A stretch of 64,000 nucleotides of DNA from Demequina sp. TMPB413. GTDB taxonomy: Bacteria; Actinomycetota; Actinomycetes; Actinomycetales; Demequinaceae. The notes under the pieces were generated by a model, which saw only the letters and a list, made by a program, of their open reading frames with translations, was not told where the DNA came from and made no database searches. A program made the position numbers and the translations under genes. The stretch is taken from NCBI RefSeq assembly GCF_020447105.2, contig NZ_CP096184.1, forward strand, positions 2,666,001-2,730,000, read 5' to 3'. Positions 19,129 to 27,215 of the stretch are shown in pieces; the first letter of the stretch is position 1, and every line of letters begins with the position of its first letter.

Positions 19129-19153
19129 GACCAAGGTCCCTGCCACCAGGGAC
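19129..19153 (-). promoter_or_regulatory. Motif shared with the upstream region of the paralogous surface protein (copy B)
   Basis: Plus-strand GACCAAGG, T, CCCT, three bases, ACCAGGGAC. It lies 93-117 bases before the ATG at 19036, the same distance as copy A. GACCAAGGTC at its left end is a perfect palindrome, and CCCTgccACCAGGG can also fold. The rest of 19037-19288 contains no gene that I can support. Confidence 0.5.
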
Positions 19154-19288
19154 TTTGCTGGCCACTAGTGGACAGTGGCCACAAGTGGCCTCTGGCGGCC
19201 CGTGGAGGGGAGCGGTAAGGCCCGCGCCCCGACGCGACCTCGAACCCGCGCCGTGGAACCCAACCCAGAACCGCGGCTCCAACGCGGC

Positions 19289-19843
19289 CTACAACTCGCG
19301 CACCCGCTCGCCCAAACCCTTGACGATGCTCGCCGCCAGCGCAGTCCCGGTGTAGGGGCCGGGCATTCGGAACACCCTGGCGCCCCAAGCGGTGCGCGCC
19401 TCTTGCCAGCCGGGCACGCCCTCGTCGCCCAGCAGCGCACGCACGGGTTGCCGGTACACGCAGATCACCACCGGCACGTCGCGCTCGGCAAGCTTCGCTC
19501 CCAGAATGCTCATGCCGTACTCCAGCTCCGCTCGCGTCAGGTCCTTCTCGCCGACGGTGGGGCGCTTCACGATGTCGGTGAAGCCAATCCCGACGCTCGC
19601 CCCGACCCCTTCAAAGGTCCGTCCGTCTGGCGGCGTGGGCAGCAGGCCTCCCGCAACCAGGCGATGCATCTGACGCTGTCCCACCGGCCCTTGGTAGTAG
19701 TGGCCCTTGGCCACCGAGCCGGGAGGCGGGTTGAGGCCGACGATCGCGGCGCGCGGTGCGTCCGGCCACACGTCCCGCAGCGTGACGTACGGTGTGCCCA
19801 TCCAGTCGATCACGGCCTGGTAGCCGATCAGCTCAGGCGCCAC
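19289..19843 (-). CDS. mug: Mismatch-specific uracil/thymine DNA glycosylase
   Basis: The motif AAIVGLNPPPGSVAKGHYYQ matches the GINPG-type active site of MUG-family glycosylases, which remove U or T from G mispairs. The C-terminal VFRMPGPYTGTALA is the equivalent of the second conserved motif (S/P-x-x-S/T). I placed the start at the GTG at 19843, 11 bases after the stop of the upstream gene; an ATG at 19801 is the alternative. It belongs to a repair neighbourhood with the Ada-AlkA and Ogt genes, though those are on the other strand. Confidence 0.82.
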   Translation of the reverse strand: MAPELIGYQAVIDWMGTPYVTLRDVWPDAPRAAIVGLNPPPGSVAKGHYYQGPVGQRQMHRLVAGGLLPTPPDGRTFEGVGASVGIGFTDIVKRPTVGEKDLTRAELEYGMSILGAKLAERDVPVVICVYRQPVRALLGDEGVPGWQEARTAWGARVFRMPGPYTGTALAASIVKGLGERVREL

Positions 19844-19853
19844 GGCGTCGGCG

Positions 19854-20584
19854 TCAGGGAGTCGCGAGCAGGCGAGCCGCCAGTTCCGCCCGCTCCTCTG
19901 GTGCCGTGCGATACAGCAACGGACCAAAGCTCACGCGGTGAATGCCGCGGCCGTGCCACTCCTGAGGGTGCGGGCCATCCTTGGCGCCCAACAGGCTCAC
20001 CTTGCCCACGCCCAGTTCGCTCACCAGTAGGGCAATCACCTCCTCCGGCGCCTTGGGAACGAACACGCACGTCGCCCCCGCGTCCAGGTAGGCCCGCCCC
20101 CTGATGATGGCCTGAGCAACCCTGTCCGCCTGGTCGAGGCCGTCCACCATGAAGGCGTCTGTGCGGGCGTTGAGCACCAACTCAACCCCTCGTCGGCCGC
20201 GCCCTGCAGCGCGTCGGTCATGCGTGCCACCGACTCATCGGGCGGGTCCATGCGGTCCTCGATGTTGGCGCCCACCGCGCCGGCTGCGACGGCCCTCCGC
20301 ACCGTGGCGCGCGCGTCGCCGTAACCTGCCTCGAGGTCGGCCGTGACGGGAAGCGACGTTGCGGTGCACACCTCGGCCACCGCGGCGATCGCCACGTCAA
20401 CGGGCATGTTCTCGCCGTCGGAGAAGCCGCGCGACCCCGCGACGGCAAAACTTGCGGTGGCCTGAGCGGTCGCACCGGCATTTTCGACTAACCGGGCGGA
20501 TTCCGCGTCCCAGACGTTGACCAGTGCGAGCACCGGCTCGCCAGAGTGGAGTGCTAGCAGGGACGACGCTGATGAAGAGCTCAT
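19854..20584 (-). pseudogene. Isocitrate lyase/PEP mutase family gene with a frameshift
   Basis: Two frames together make one normal protein of this family. The first part, from the ATG at 20584, has LLALHSGEPVLALVNVWDAESARLVE, SLPVTADLEAGYGD and GANIEDRM. The frame then changes at about 20185, where a run of four G is found; a fifth G would restore ADEGVELVLNARTDAF. The second part (19854-20180) has the family's NARTDAF and ends AARLLATP. The active-site Cys region is not present, as in carboxyphosphonoenolpyruvate-like members. Either a real inactivating deletion or a sequencing error in the G run. Confidence 0.82.
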
Positions 20585-20651
20585 GACTCCAGTGTGCCAG
20601 CCTCGCGCCAGTGGCGCTCGGGAGCGCGCCGCCCGCCACGCGCCGCTGTGA

Positions 20652-20678
20652 TGCCCCCCACAATGGGGGCACCTTTTT
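20652..20678 (+). terminator. Rho-independent terminator-like hairpin
   Basis: TGCCCCC at 20652-20658 and GGGGGCA at 20665-20671 form a 7-bp stem with a 6-base loop, followed by CC and five T. It points along the plus strand, but no plus-strand gene lies before it. It could end an antisense or small transcript, or act in the leader of a transcript running to ada. Confidence 0.55.
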
Positions 20679-20726
20679 CGCCCATTGGTAGCCAATCGGG
20701 CCGTGAATGGTGTGTAATTAGTGGGG

Positions 20727-20777
20727 AACGGCCCGGTCAACCCCCCCTCGACCGGGTCGTTCCTCTATTTCTTCCCC
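20727..20777 (+). other. Hairpin with a seven-C loop upstream of the Ada-AlkA gene
   Basis: A 12-bp stem (20727-20738 with 20750-20761, one G-T pair) closes an 11-base loop containing seven C, and a T-rich stretch follows. It lies 80 bp before the ada-alkA start and just after TGTGTAATTAG, a possible minus-10. It could be a small RNA or an attenuator. A single C-rich loop is reminiscent of actinobacterial 6C RNA, but that RNA has two such loops. Confidence 0.4.
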
Positions 20778-20841
20778 CGCTGGCCACGGCAATGTCCGAA
20801 AACCGCTAGCGGAGCGGCCTGCTGCAGGGCAGTCTTGAGCC

Positions 20842-22347
20842 ATGACAGCGACCATGCTCGACGCCCACGCGTGCTACAGGGCGTCTTCTGGGCGCGATCG
20901 TCGCTTCGACGGACAGTTTGTGATGGCCGTGCGCACCACCGGGATCTATTGCCGCCCCAGCTGCCCGGCCCGCACCCCCAAGCCGCACAACGTCGAGTTC
21001 TTCCGCACCTCGGCAGCGGCCCACGTTGCGGGTTACAGGGCGTGCAAGCGTTGCCTGCCCGAGGCGGTCCCCGGCAGCCCCGAGTGGAACGTCAGGGAGG
21101 ACACCGCCGCAAGGGCTATGCGGCTCATCGCCGACGGCGTGGTTGACCGCAGCGGAGTGCCAGCCTTGGCGGCGCGGTTGGGGTATTCGACGCGGCAACT
21201 GACGCGGCTGCTCACCGAGGAGTTGGGCGCGGGACCGCTCGCCCTCGCGCGAGCCCAGCGAGCGCACAACGCGCGCCACCTGTTGGTGTCGACGCTCATG
21301 CCAGCGGGCGACGTGGCCTTCGCCGCTGGCTTCTCCTCGATCAGGCAGTTCAACGACACCATCGGCGAGGTGTTCGGTATGACGCCCACCGCCTTGCGCG
21401 AGCGGGCGCGCAAGGGGGAAGCGCACGTGGCAGGGAGCGGCGTCGATACTCCCGGCGCCGTTACCGTGCGACTCGCTGCGCGAGAGCCCTTCGACGGGGC
21501 GGGCGTGCTGAGGTGGCTCGCGACCCGCGCCCTCGACGGGACGGAGCACGCTTCCGAATCGCACTACACGCGCTCGCTGAGGCTCGATCGCGGGGCGGCG
21601 GTGGTGGCTATCGCGGTCGAGCCAGGAGCGGTGCGGGTGACTGCGCACGTGGAGCACCTGACCGACTTGCCGGCCCTGCTCACGCGCACCCGGCGCTTGC
21701 TTGATCTCGACGCCGACCCCGACGTGATCGACGCGGCGCTCGCAGCACACCCGCTTGTGGCCCCGGCGGTGGCCACGCGCCCTGGGGTTCGCATCCCCGG
21801 CACTTTCGATCCCACCGAGATGGTGGTGCGCGCCATCCTCGGTCAGCAAGTCTCCGTTGCCGCCGCCCGCACCGCGGCCCAGGGCCTCGTGACCAGCCTT
21901 GCAGAGCCGCTACCGGCCGCGCTGGCTGGCGGTCCTGTGACCGCCCTGTTCCCCTCGGCGACCGCGCTGGCCGACACGGTGTTCGAGGTGGTCAGGGGCC
22001 CGCACGCACGCAGGGTCGCCGTGGCAAGAGCGTGCGAGGCGATAGCTTCCGGGGCCGTCTCGCTCGACATCGGCGCCACCCGGGCGGACCTCACGGCCCA
22101 GCTCGAGGCGCTTCCAGGTGTGGGGCCGTGGACGTCGAGCTACGTCGCCATGCGCGTGCTGGGCAGCCCCGACATCTTGCTGACCGGCGACTCGGCCGCG
22201 CGGGCGGGGGCGAAGGCCCTTGGCCTGCCGGGCGACCCGAACGGACTCAAAGCCACCGCCGCGCCGCTGTCTCCATGGCGCAGCTACCTCATGATGCACC
22301 TCTGGAACGCAGCGGTGCCGTCCCCCTCGACCCCAGGAGAAGACTGA
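20842..22347 (+). CDS. Ada regulator fused to AlkA DNA-3-methyladenine glycosylase
   Basis: A 501-residue fusion. The N-terminal Ada methyl-phosphotriester zinc domain shows GIYCRPSCPARTP and GYRACKRCLPE (four Cys). An AraC-type helix-turn-helix follows (LAARLGYSTRQLTRLL, VAFAAGFSSIRQFNDTI). The second half is an AlkA-type glycosylase with an AlkA_N domain and a helix-hairpin-helix segment (LEALPGVGPWTSSYVAMRVLGSPDILLTGD) containing the catalytic Asp. Such proteins both sense alkylation and excise alkylated bases. The stop overlaps the ogt start (TGATG), so the next gene is coupled. ATG at 20842 chosen; ATG at 20854 is possible. Confidence 0.93.
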   Translation: MTATMLDAHACYRASSGRDRRFDGQFVMAVRTTGIYCRPSCPARTPKPHNVEFFRTSAAAHVAGYRACKRCLPEAVPGSPEWNVREDTAARAMRLIADGVVDRSGVPALAARLGYSTRQLTRLLTEELGAGPLALARAQRAHNARHLLVSTLMPAGDVAFAAGFSSIRQFNDTIGEVFGMTPTALRERARKGEAHVAGSGVDTPGAVTVRLAAREPFDGAGVLRWLATRALDGTEHASESHYTRSLRLDRGAAVVAIAVEPGAVRVTAHVEHLTDLPALLTRTRRLLDLDADPDVIDAALAAHPLVAPAVATRPGVRIPGTFDPTEMVVRAILGQQVSVAAARTAAQGLVTSLAEPLPAALAGGPVTALFPSATALADTVFEVVRGPHARRVAVARACEAIASGAVSLDIGATRADLTAQLEALPGVGPWTSSYVAMRVLGSPDILLTGDSAARAGAKALGLPGDPNGLKATAAPLSPWRSYLMMHLWNAAVPSPSTPGED

Positions 22348-22841
22348 TGTATTGCTACGAGACCCTCGACACCCCCGACGGCCCCTTCACCATCGTCGAA
22401 GATCCCCAAGGCGCCGTCGTGGCCTCGGCGTGGTCGACCGACGTGCACGCCGTCGCCGCCCGTGCCCGCATCGCCGCCGATGATCTGGGCGAAGGGTCGT
22501 GCCGAGCGTCGGCCGCTGTGAGGGCCTACTACGCGGGAGACTCGGCCGCCCTGGACGGCGTCGAGATCGCGCAACGAGGCACCCCATTCCAGCTGGCGGT
22601 GTGGGGGGCCCTGCGCAAGATCGCGCCGGGAGAGGTGCGCCGCTACGGCGAGTTGGCCGCGGCGTTCGGCAGCCCTGGAGCGAGCAGGGCGGTCGGCGCG
22701 GCATGTGGCCGCAACGCCGTCGCGTTGTTTGTGCCGTGCCACCGCGTGGTCGGTGCCGCCGGATCCCTGACGGGGTTCGCATGGGGAGTGGACATCAAGC
22801 GCTCCCTGTTGGCGCGCGAGGGTGTGAAGATAGCCGGGTGA
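22347..22841 (+). CDS. ogt: Methylated-DNA-protein-cysteine methyltransferase
   Basis: A 164-residue suicide repair protein that moves the O6-methyl group of guanine to its own cysteine. The active site is PCHRVVGAAGSLTGFAWG, with the Cys at about residue 129. FQLAVWGALRKIAPGEVRRYGELA and the Arg-finger helix precede it. The ATG overlaps the Ada-AlkA stop (TGATG), with AGGAGA upstream, so the two are an alkylation-repair operon. An open frame runs further upstream in this frame, but it is inside the ada gene and is not used. The next gene overlaps by 4 bp (GTGA). Confidence 0.95.
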   Translation: MYCYETLDTPDGPFTIVEDPQGAVVASAWSTDVHAVAARARIAADDLGEGSCRASAAVRAYYAGDSAALDGVEIAQRGTPFQLAVWGALRKIAPGEVRRYGELAAAFGSPGASRAVGAACGRNAVALFVPCHRVVGAAGSLTGFAWGVDIKRSLLAREGVKIAG

Positions 22842-23767
22842 GCGCTGCTCGTCCCCCAGCACGCCGCGCTGTCATCGCGGCGGCTCTCTTGGTGTGCGCG
22901 GCGACGCTTGCGCTCGCCGGTTGCACCGGAGTTTCTGAAGGTCGCGAGGGGGCGAGTTCCGACGTCCCCGTCGTGCGATCGAGCCCGGCCGACGCTCCGC
23001 CTGGCCAAGCCGACGCCTCGCCGACGCTCGTCCCCACGGCCGAGGTCGCTTTCCCTCGCCCCTTGCAGGCCGAGCGCATCGTCGAGGTGTTGGTCGAGGC
23101 GCAAGGCGAGGGCACGGTGTTCGTGACCGGCGTGGAACTGACGTCTCCCTACTTCGAGGCGGGGCCGCCGTCCGACACAATGGTGCGGGTCAGCGAGGGC
23201 TGGCCTGGGCACGCGCGGGTGCCGCTGACTCGCGCGGTGTGCCCGGTTGGCGAAGGCTCTTCCAGCGCCCTCGTCGTGCTGGCGGACGCGCACGGGGAGC
23301 CCGCCGGCGAGGTGCTGGTCGCGGTGGAGGACCAGGTACTCGCCGAGATCAACGCAACCGAATGCCTGCAACGCGATGCGCTCGATGCCGCGCAGCCTGC
23401 CTTTGGGTCCCTCGCGGGAGTTGACTCAACACAAGCGCAAGCGACGCTCGTGTTCACGCGCGGCGTCTCCGACGCGGCCGTGACCATCGTGGGCGTCAAA
23501 GGCAACGTCATCTTCTCGCTCGACGCCGTGGCCGGCGCCCTGCCGATGCCGATGGCCGCGGAGCTGGAGTCCGTCGAGGTGCCGGTCACGGTGCGAGCTT
23601 CCCGATGTGACCCGCACGCCTTCGCGGAGAGCAAGAAGACCTTCGTGTTCGTCGCGTGGATCGAGGTCGACGGTCGCGAACAGTACGTCGAGTTCCAGCC
23701 GGACGCCGCGTGGCGCGCGACGTTGCAGGGTCTGTTCGACGCGTGCGGGGATCAGGACCGCGGGTAG
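22838..23767 (+). CDS. Putative lipoprotein
   Basis: The GTG at 22838 overlaps the ogt stop (GTGA) and opens a 309-residue protein. A lipoprotein signal peptide is clear: ARRAVIAAALLVCAATLALAGC, where the last Cys is the lipidation site (about residue 28 of the protein). A Ser/Pro/Ala linker follows (SSPADAPPGQADASP), then a beta-rich domain with three later Cys (RAVCPVGEG, ATECLQR, ASRCDPHAF). The function is not recognised. It is a membrane-anchored extracellular protein translated with ogt, though probably unrelated in role. Confidence 0.83.
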   Translation: MSAARPPARRAVIAAALLVCAATLALAGCTGVSEGREGASSDVPVVRSSPADAPPGQADASPTLVPTAEVAFPRPLQAERIVEVLVEAQGEGTVFVTGVELTSPYFEAGPPSDTMVRVSEGWPGHARVPLTRAVCPVGEGSSSALVVLADAHGEPAGEVLVAVEDQVLAEINATECLQRDALDAAQPAFGSLAGVDSTQAQATLVFTRGVSDAAVTIVGVKGNVIFSLDAVAGALPMPMAAELESVEVPVTVRASRCDPHAFAESKKTFVFVAWIEVDGREQYVEFQPDAAWRATLQGLFDACGDQDRG

Positions 23768-23774
23768 CGGACCG

Positions 23775-24260
23775 CTACAGCGGTTCCGTCACGTCCGCGA
23801 CGGTGGCGCTCAGCGTCGCGACCAACTGCGCCGGGTCGACGCTTGCCGCAACGCCGTGTTCCCCCGCCCCGATCGAGACGGGGCCTTCCCGCGACACGAT
23901 CAAAGCGTCGGCGACCACGGGCCAAGGCGTGCCGTCTGGAGCTGGCAGTGAACCGAAGGGTGTGATGGTGCCGCGCTCATAGCCCGTGATGTCGCGCGCG
24001 ACGTCCTTGTCAGGCATGGACAGACGGCTGACTCCCAGGAGGTAACGCAGTTTGGGCCAGCTGATCTGGCGGTCGCCTGGTACGAGCACCAAGAGGAAGT
24101 CGTCCTCCGCGCGCCGCACCACCAGCGTCTTCAGGATCTGCCACGGCTCTAGGCCTCGTGCGGCGGCCGCCTCTTCGAGCGATCGCACGGGGCCATGTGC
24201 CGTCACGAGGTGGCCGATCCCCGAGTCTCGCAGTGCCCTCGTGGCCGGATTGTCGATCAT
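23775..24260 (-). CDS. YbaK/EbsC-type aminoacyl-tRNA deacylase
   Basis: A 161-residue protein of the YbaK/ProX editing family. It has GPVRSLEEAAAARGLEPWQILKTLVVR, then FLLVLVPGDRQISWPKLRYLLG, and the glycine-rich GYERGTITPFG loop. Such proteins hydrolyse mischarged aminoacyl-tRNA in trans. It converges on the lipoprotein gene, 7 bp away. Start ATG at 24260. The exact tRNA specificity cannot be told from the sequence. Confidence 0.85.
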   Translation of the reverse strand: MIDNPATRALRDSGIGHLVTAHGPVRSLEEAAAARGLEPWQILKTLVVRRAEDDFLLVLVPGDRQISWPKLRYLLGVSRLSMPDKDVARDITGYERGTITPFGSLPAPDGTPWPVVADALIVSREGPVSIGAGEHGVAASVDPAQLVATLSATVADVTEPL

Positions 24261-24414
24261 GCTCCGTCAACGCGTAGCGGCTCGCCTTGCTTCCATGCGG
24301 CGGCTTGTCCGTGAGCCCGTGGCCGCTGCCGACGGCGTCGGGATGCGTCAAACGGCCGGGCTTGCACCCCCGGCGTACACTGAGAGCCAACCACTTCTTG
24401 GTGGGGACCTCTCG

Positions 24415-24468
24415 TTGACACCGGCCTCCTGGCCGGAACGATCCCGGCGCCTCCTCTGAGTCAGACTC
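24415..24468 (+). promoter_or_regulatory. Promoter with palindromic spacer, before the DUF1611 operon
   Basis: TTGACA (24415-24420) is a perfect minus-35. After a 16-base spacer comes AACGAT, a weak minus-10. The spacer is itself an inverted repeat, CCGGCC, TCCT, GGCCGG (24421-24436), a likely repressor or activator site. Twenty-two bases later GAGTC, A, GACTC (24458-24468) forms another palindrome between the presumed transcript start and the ATG at 24482. No regulator gene adjoins it. Confidence 0.55.
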
Positions 24469-24481
24469 GAGGACCCGCATC

Positions 24482-25657
24482 ATGCGCCCCTTCACGACCC
24501 CTGTCCCTGATCTGCCCACGCCCGCGCGCCCGGCGGTGCGGCCCACGGCGGTCATCTACTGCGAGGGCAACTTCGCCAAGATCGATGGCAAGACGGCCAA
24601 CGGTCTGGTGCGCTCGAGCGAGCGCTATCGCATCGTCGCCGTGATCGACTCGACGCTGGCAGGGAACGACGCCGGGGTTGCCTTGGGTGGCGAGCCCGCA
24701 GGGATCCCCGTTGTCGCAACGCTCGAGCAGGCCATTGCGGTGGCGGCCAACAGCGCTCGCGACATCGCCGGACCGGTCCCGCGGCCCGACGCGCTGATCT
24801 TTGGCCTCGCGCCGCTCAGCGGACTCATGTCCGCCGCAGACAGGGAGACAGTGCTCGAGGCGGTCGCTTCTGGGCTCGACATCGTGTCTGGCCTGCACGA
24901 GTTCTTGAACGACGACCCTGAGTTTGCCGCGGCCGCCGCCATCTCCGACATCACGCTGCACGACGTGCGCCGCCCGCACGCCACCAAGGATCTGAGGATG
25001 TTCGATGGCGCGATCGACACGGTCGACTGCGTGCGCATCGCGGTGCTTGGCACCGACGGCGCGATCGGCAAGCGCACTACCTCCACGCTGCTCACCAAGG
25101 CGCTCAACGATGCCGGCATCCGCACGGTCATGGTGGGTACCGGCCAGACCGGCCTGATGCAGGGAGCCAAGTACGGCGTCGCGCTCGACGCGATTCCTGC
25201 CCAGTTTGGCGTGGGCGAACTAGAAGGCGCCGTGGTGGCCGCCTGGGAGGGCGAGCACCCTGACGTGATCGTGATCGAGGGCCAGGGAGCACTCAGCCAC
25301 CCCGCGTACTTGAGCTCCACCGTGGTGCTGCGGGCCTCCCGCCCGCAGGCGGTCATCATGCAGCACGCTCCCGCGCGGACGATGCTCTCCGACTACCCCG
25401 ACGTGCCGATGCCACTTGCCGCCGCAGAGATTGCGCTGATCGAGACCTTTGGCAAGACCACAGTGATTGGACTCACTATTAATCACGAGAACATGACGCC
25501 TGCTGAGGTGGACGCCGCCGTGGTCCTGTATGAGGCCGAGCTGGGACTTCCCACCACCGACGCGCTGTGGCGCGAGCCGGGCGAACTCGTGGCGATGGTC
25601 ACGGGAGCGTTCCCTGCGTTGCTGACCCCGCTCGCGCACACCACGGAGACCAGATGA
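24482..25657 (+). CDS. DUF1611 domain protein
   Basis: A 391-residue protein of the DUF1611 (DgcN-like) family. The N-terminal Rossmann-like half begins AVIYCEGNFAKIDGKTANGLVRSS. The C-terminal half has a P-loop-like segment, RIAVLGTDGAIGKRTTSTLL, and DVIVIEGQGALSHPAYLSST. DgcN, a family member, acts in D-glutamate catabolism as an N-acetyltransferase; whether this one does is unknown. The stop overlaps the start of a PLP racemase-fold gene (ATGA), so the two products probably act on the same amino acid. It may be controlled by the palindromes upstream. Confidence 0.85.
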   Translation: MRPFTTPVPDLPTPARPAVRPTAVIYCEGNFAKIDGKTANGLVRSSERYRIVAVIDSTLAGNDAGVALGGEPAGIPVVATLEQAIAVAANSARDIAGPVPRPDALIFGLAPLSGLMSAADRETVLEAVASGLDIVSGLHEFLNDDPEFAAAAAISDITLHDVRRPHATKDLRMFDGAIDTVDCVRIAVLGTDGAIGKRTTSTLLTKALNDAGIRTVMVGTGQTGLMQGAKYGVALDAIPAQFGVGELEGAVVAAWEGEHPDVIVIEGQGALSHPAYLSSTVVLRASRPQAVIMQHAPARTMLSDYPDVPMPLAAAEIALIETFGKTTVIGLTINHENMTPAEVDAAVVLYEAELGLPTTDALWREPGELVAMVTGAFPALLTPLAHTTETR

Positions 25658-26727
25658 TTTCGCCCCGCATCGAGATCGACCTGACCGCGGTCGAGCACAA
25701 CGCGCGCGTCCTGGTCACCGCTCTCAAGAAGCGCAACATCGCAGTCACCGGCGTCACCAAGGCGACGCTCGGCTCTCCCGAGGTGGCGCGAGCCATGATG
25801 CGCGGCGGCGTCAAGCGCCTGGCCGACTCGCGGATCGAGAACCTTGAGGCCCTGCACGACGCGGGGATCCGCGTGCCCATGACCCTCTTGCGCGCACCGG
25901 CCCCCGAGTGGGCCGACCGCGCAGTGGCCTGTGCCCAGTCCAGCATGGTGAGCGAGCTCGGCATCGTCTCCGCGCTGTCGGTCGCCGCTGGCAAGCGCGC
26001 CCTCACCCACGGCATCGTGCTCATGGTCGAACTGGGAGACCTCCGCGAGGGCATCATGGTGGCCGACGTCTTGGACGCGGCCCGCATCATCTCGCGCACC
26101 AGGCACGTGGTGCTCGCGGGCATCGGCACCAACCTCGCGTGCCGCAGCGGGGTTGTGCCTGGCGACGATCAGATGCAGGAACTCTCCGCACTCGCCACCA
26201 CCATCGGTTCCAAGTTCGGCGTGCCGACGCCTGTGGTGAGCGGCGGCAACTCGGCGAACCTGTCGTGGGCGCTTGGCGCTGGCCGCGTCGGCTCGATCAA
26301 TGACCTGCGCCTGGGTGAGTCGATCTTGCTGGGGCTCAATCCCCTCACTCGCGAGCCAGTCCCCGGGCTGCGCCAGGATGCCTTCACCGTGGTCGCGCCC
26401 GTGATCGAGTCACTCGTCAAGCCCACGGCGCCGTGGGGGCTGCGCGGCCAGTCCGCCTTCGGGACTCCAGAGCCCTCGCGCAGCCGCGGCACGATCGTGC
26501 AGACCATCGTGGCGCTCGGTCGCCAAGACGTCGACCCGGACGGTTTGACCCCGCCAGTGGGAGTGTCCATCCTGGCTTCCAGCAGCGACCATCTGGTGCT
26601 CGAGACGCAAGAGCGACTCGAGGCCGGCACGGAGTTGCGCTTCGCGCCCGACTATTCGGCGCTGCTGCGCGCGATGACGTCGCCCTTTGTGCCCGAGCGG
26701 CTCCTCACTCACGCCCTCTCCGTCTAG
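25654..26727 (+). CDS. PLP-dependent alanine/amino-acid racemase family protein
   Basis: A 357-residue protein of the alanine racemase N-terminal fold, close to the YhfX/ornithine-racemase type. It starts MISPRIEIDLTAVEHNARVL. The PLP lysine is expected in AVTGVTKATLG (VTKA). Other conserved pieces are GVKRLADSRIENL, HGIVLMVELGDLREGI, GIGTNLACRSGVVP, PVVSGGNSANL and LRLGESILLG. It is co-translated with the DUF1611 protein (ATGA overlap). The substrate amino acid is unknown. It is not the main Alr for cell-wall D-alanine, which has a different C-terminal domain. Confidence 0.88.
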   Translation: MISPRIEIDLTAVEHNARVLVTALKKRNIAVTGVTKATLGSPEVARAMMRGGVKRLADSRIENLEALHDAGIRVPMTLLRAPAPEWADRAVACAQSSMVSELGIVSALSVAAGKRALTHGIVLMVELGDLREGIMVADVLDAARIISRTRHVVLAGIGTNLACRSGVVPGDDQMQELSALATTIGSKFGVPTPVVSGGNSANLSWALGAGRVGSINDLRLGESILLGLNPLTREPVPGLRQDAFTVVAPVIESLVKPTAPWGLRGQSAFGTPEPSRSRGTIVQTIVALGRQDVDPDGLTPPVGVSILASSSDHLVLETQERLEAGTELRFAPDYSALLRAMTSPFVPERLLTHALSV

Positions 26728-26780
26728 TTCCGCGCGTGCGCCTGCCGGCGCGGGGTCAAGGCACCAGTACTGTCGGAGCC

Positions 26781-27170
26781 GTGGCAGTGAGTCAGAGTCG
26801 TCGGGCCCGTGCAGCGCGTAAGCGCGCGCGACGGGTGGCTGCCGCTGACAACGACCTCACGCCCGCCCAGTGGGAGGCGATTGTCGCGGCCTGGAACGGC
26901 TGCGCATACTGCCGTGCCCCGGCGTCGGCCGGTGTGTCCTTGCAACGTGACTGTGTGCTCCCGATCTCCAGGGGAGGCCGCTACACGCTCGACAACGTGG
27001 TCCCCGCGTGCCGCTCGTGCAATGCGAGCAAGTGCAACGAAGAGGTCACGCATTGGCTGCGGCGCAAGCGCCTCGACGAGCGGGCCTTCTTGATGCGGTG
27101 GTACGAGATCAACACGGAGCTGGGCGCCCTCAGTGCGCCGCCGCACGAGACGGCGGCCGTAGCGGAGTGA
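26781..27170 (+). CDS. HNH endonuclease family protein
   Basis: A 129-residue basic protein. It begins MAVSQSRRARAARKRARRVAA and then has a zinc-ribbon/HNH core: CAYCRAP and CRSCNASK supply four Cys. Between them is RDCVLPISRGGRYTLDNVVPA, with the N and second N/H positions kept but a Cys where the first His normally stands. To my recollection this Cys variant recurs in related actinobacterial proteins. DNA cleavage is not certain. The GTG at 26781 has GGAG three bases upstream. Whether it is a free-standing nuclease or a regulator is unknown. Confidence 0.8.
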   Translation: MAVSQSRRARAARKRARRVAAADNDLTPAQWEAIVAAWNGCAYCRAPASAGVSLQRDCVLPISRGGRYTLDNVVPACRSCNASKCNEEVTHWLRRKRLDERAFLMRWYEINTELGALSAPPHETAAVAE

Positions 27171-27184
27171 CCGTGCCCGCGCGA

Positions 27185-27211
27185 TTGACGCGCTGCACCA
27201 TCCCGTACAGT
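27185..27211 (+). promoter_or_regulatory. Likely promoter of the terC riboswitch transcript
   Basis: TTGACG at 27185-27190, a 15-base spacer and TACAGT at 27206-27211. Transcription would begin a few bases before the aptamer. The spacer is short by two, so the assignment is moderate. Confidence 0.45.
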
Positions 27212-27215
27212 GGGA

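Noticed and set aside
20727..20777. 6C RNA
   Set aside because: Only one C-rich loop is present; the family has two. Kept as an unnamed hairpin.
22032..22346. Long N-terminal extension of Ogt
   Set aside because: It lies wholly within ada-alkA. The ATG at 22347 with its ribosome binding site and the TGATG overlap gives a normal-length Ogt.
25654..26727. Biosynthetic alanine racemase (Alr)
   Set aside because: The C-terminal part and partner gene differ from Alr; it fits the YhfX/ornithine racemase group better.
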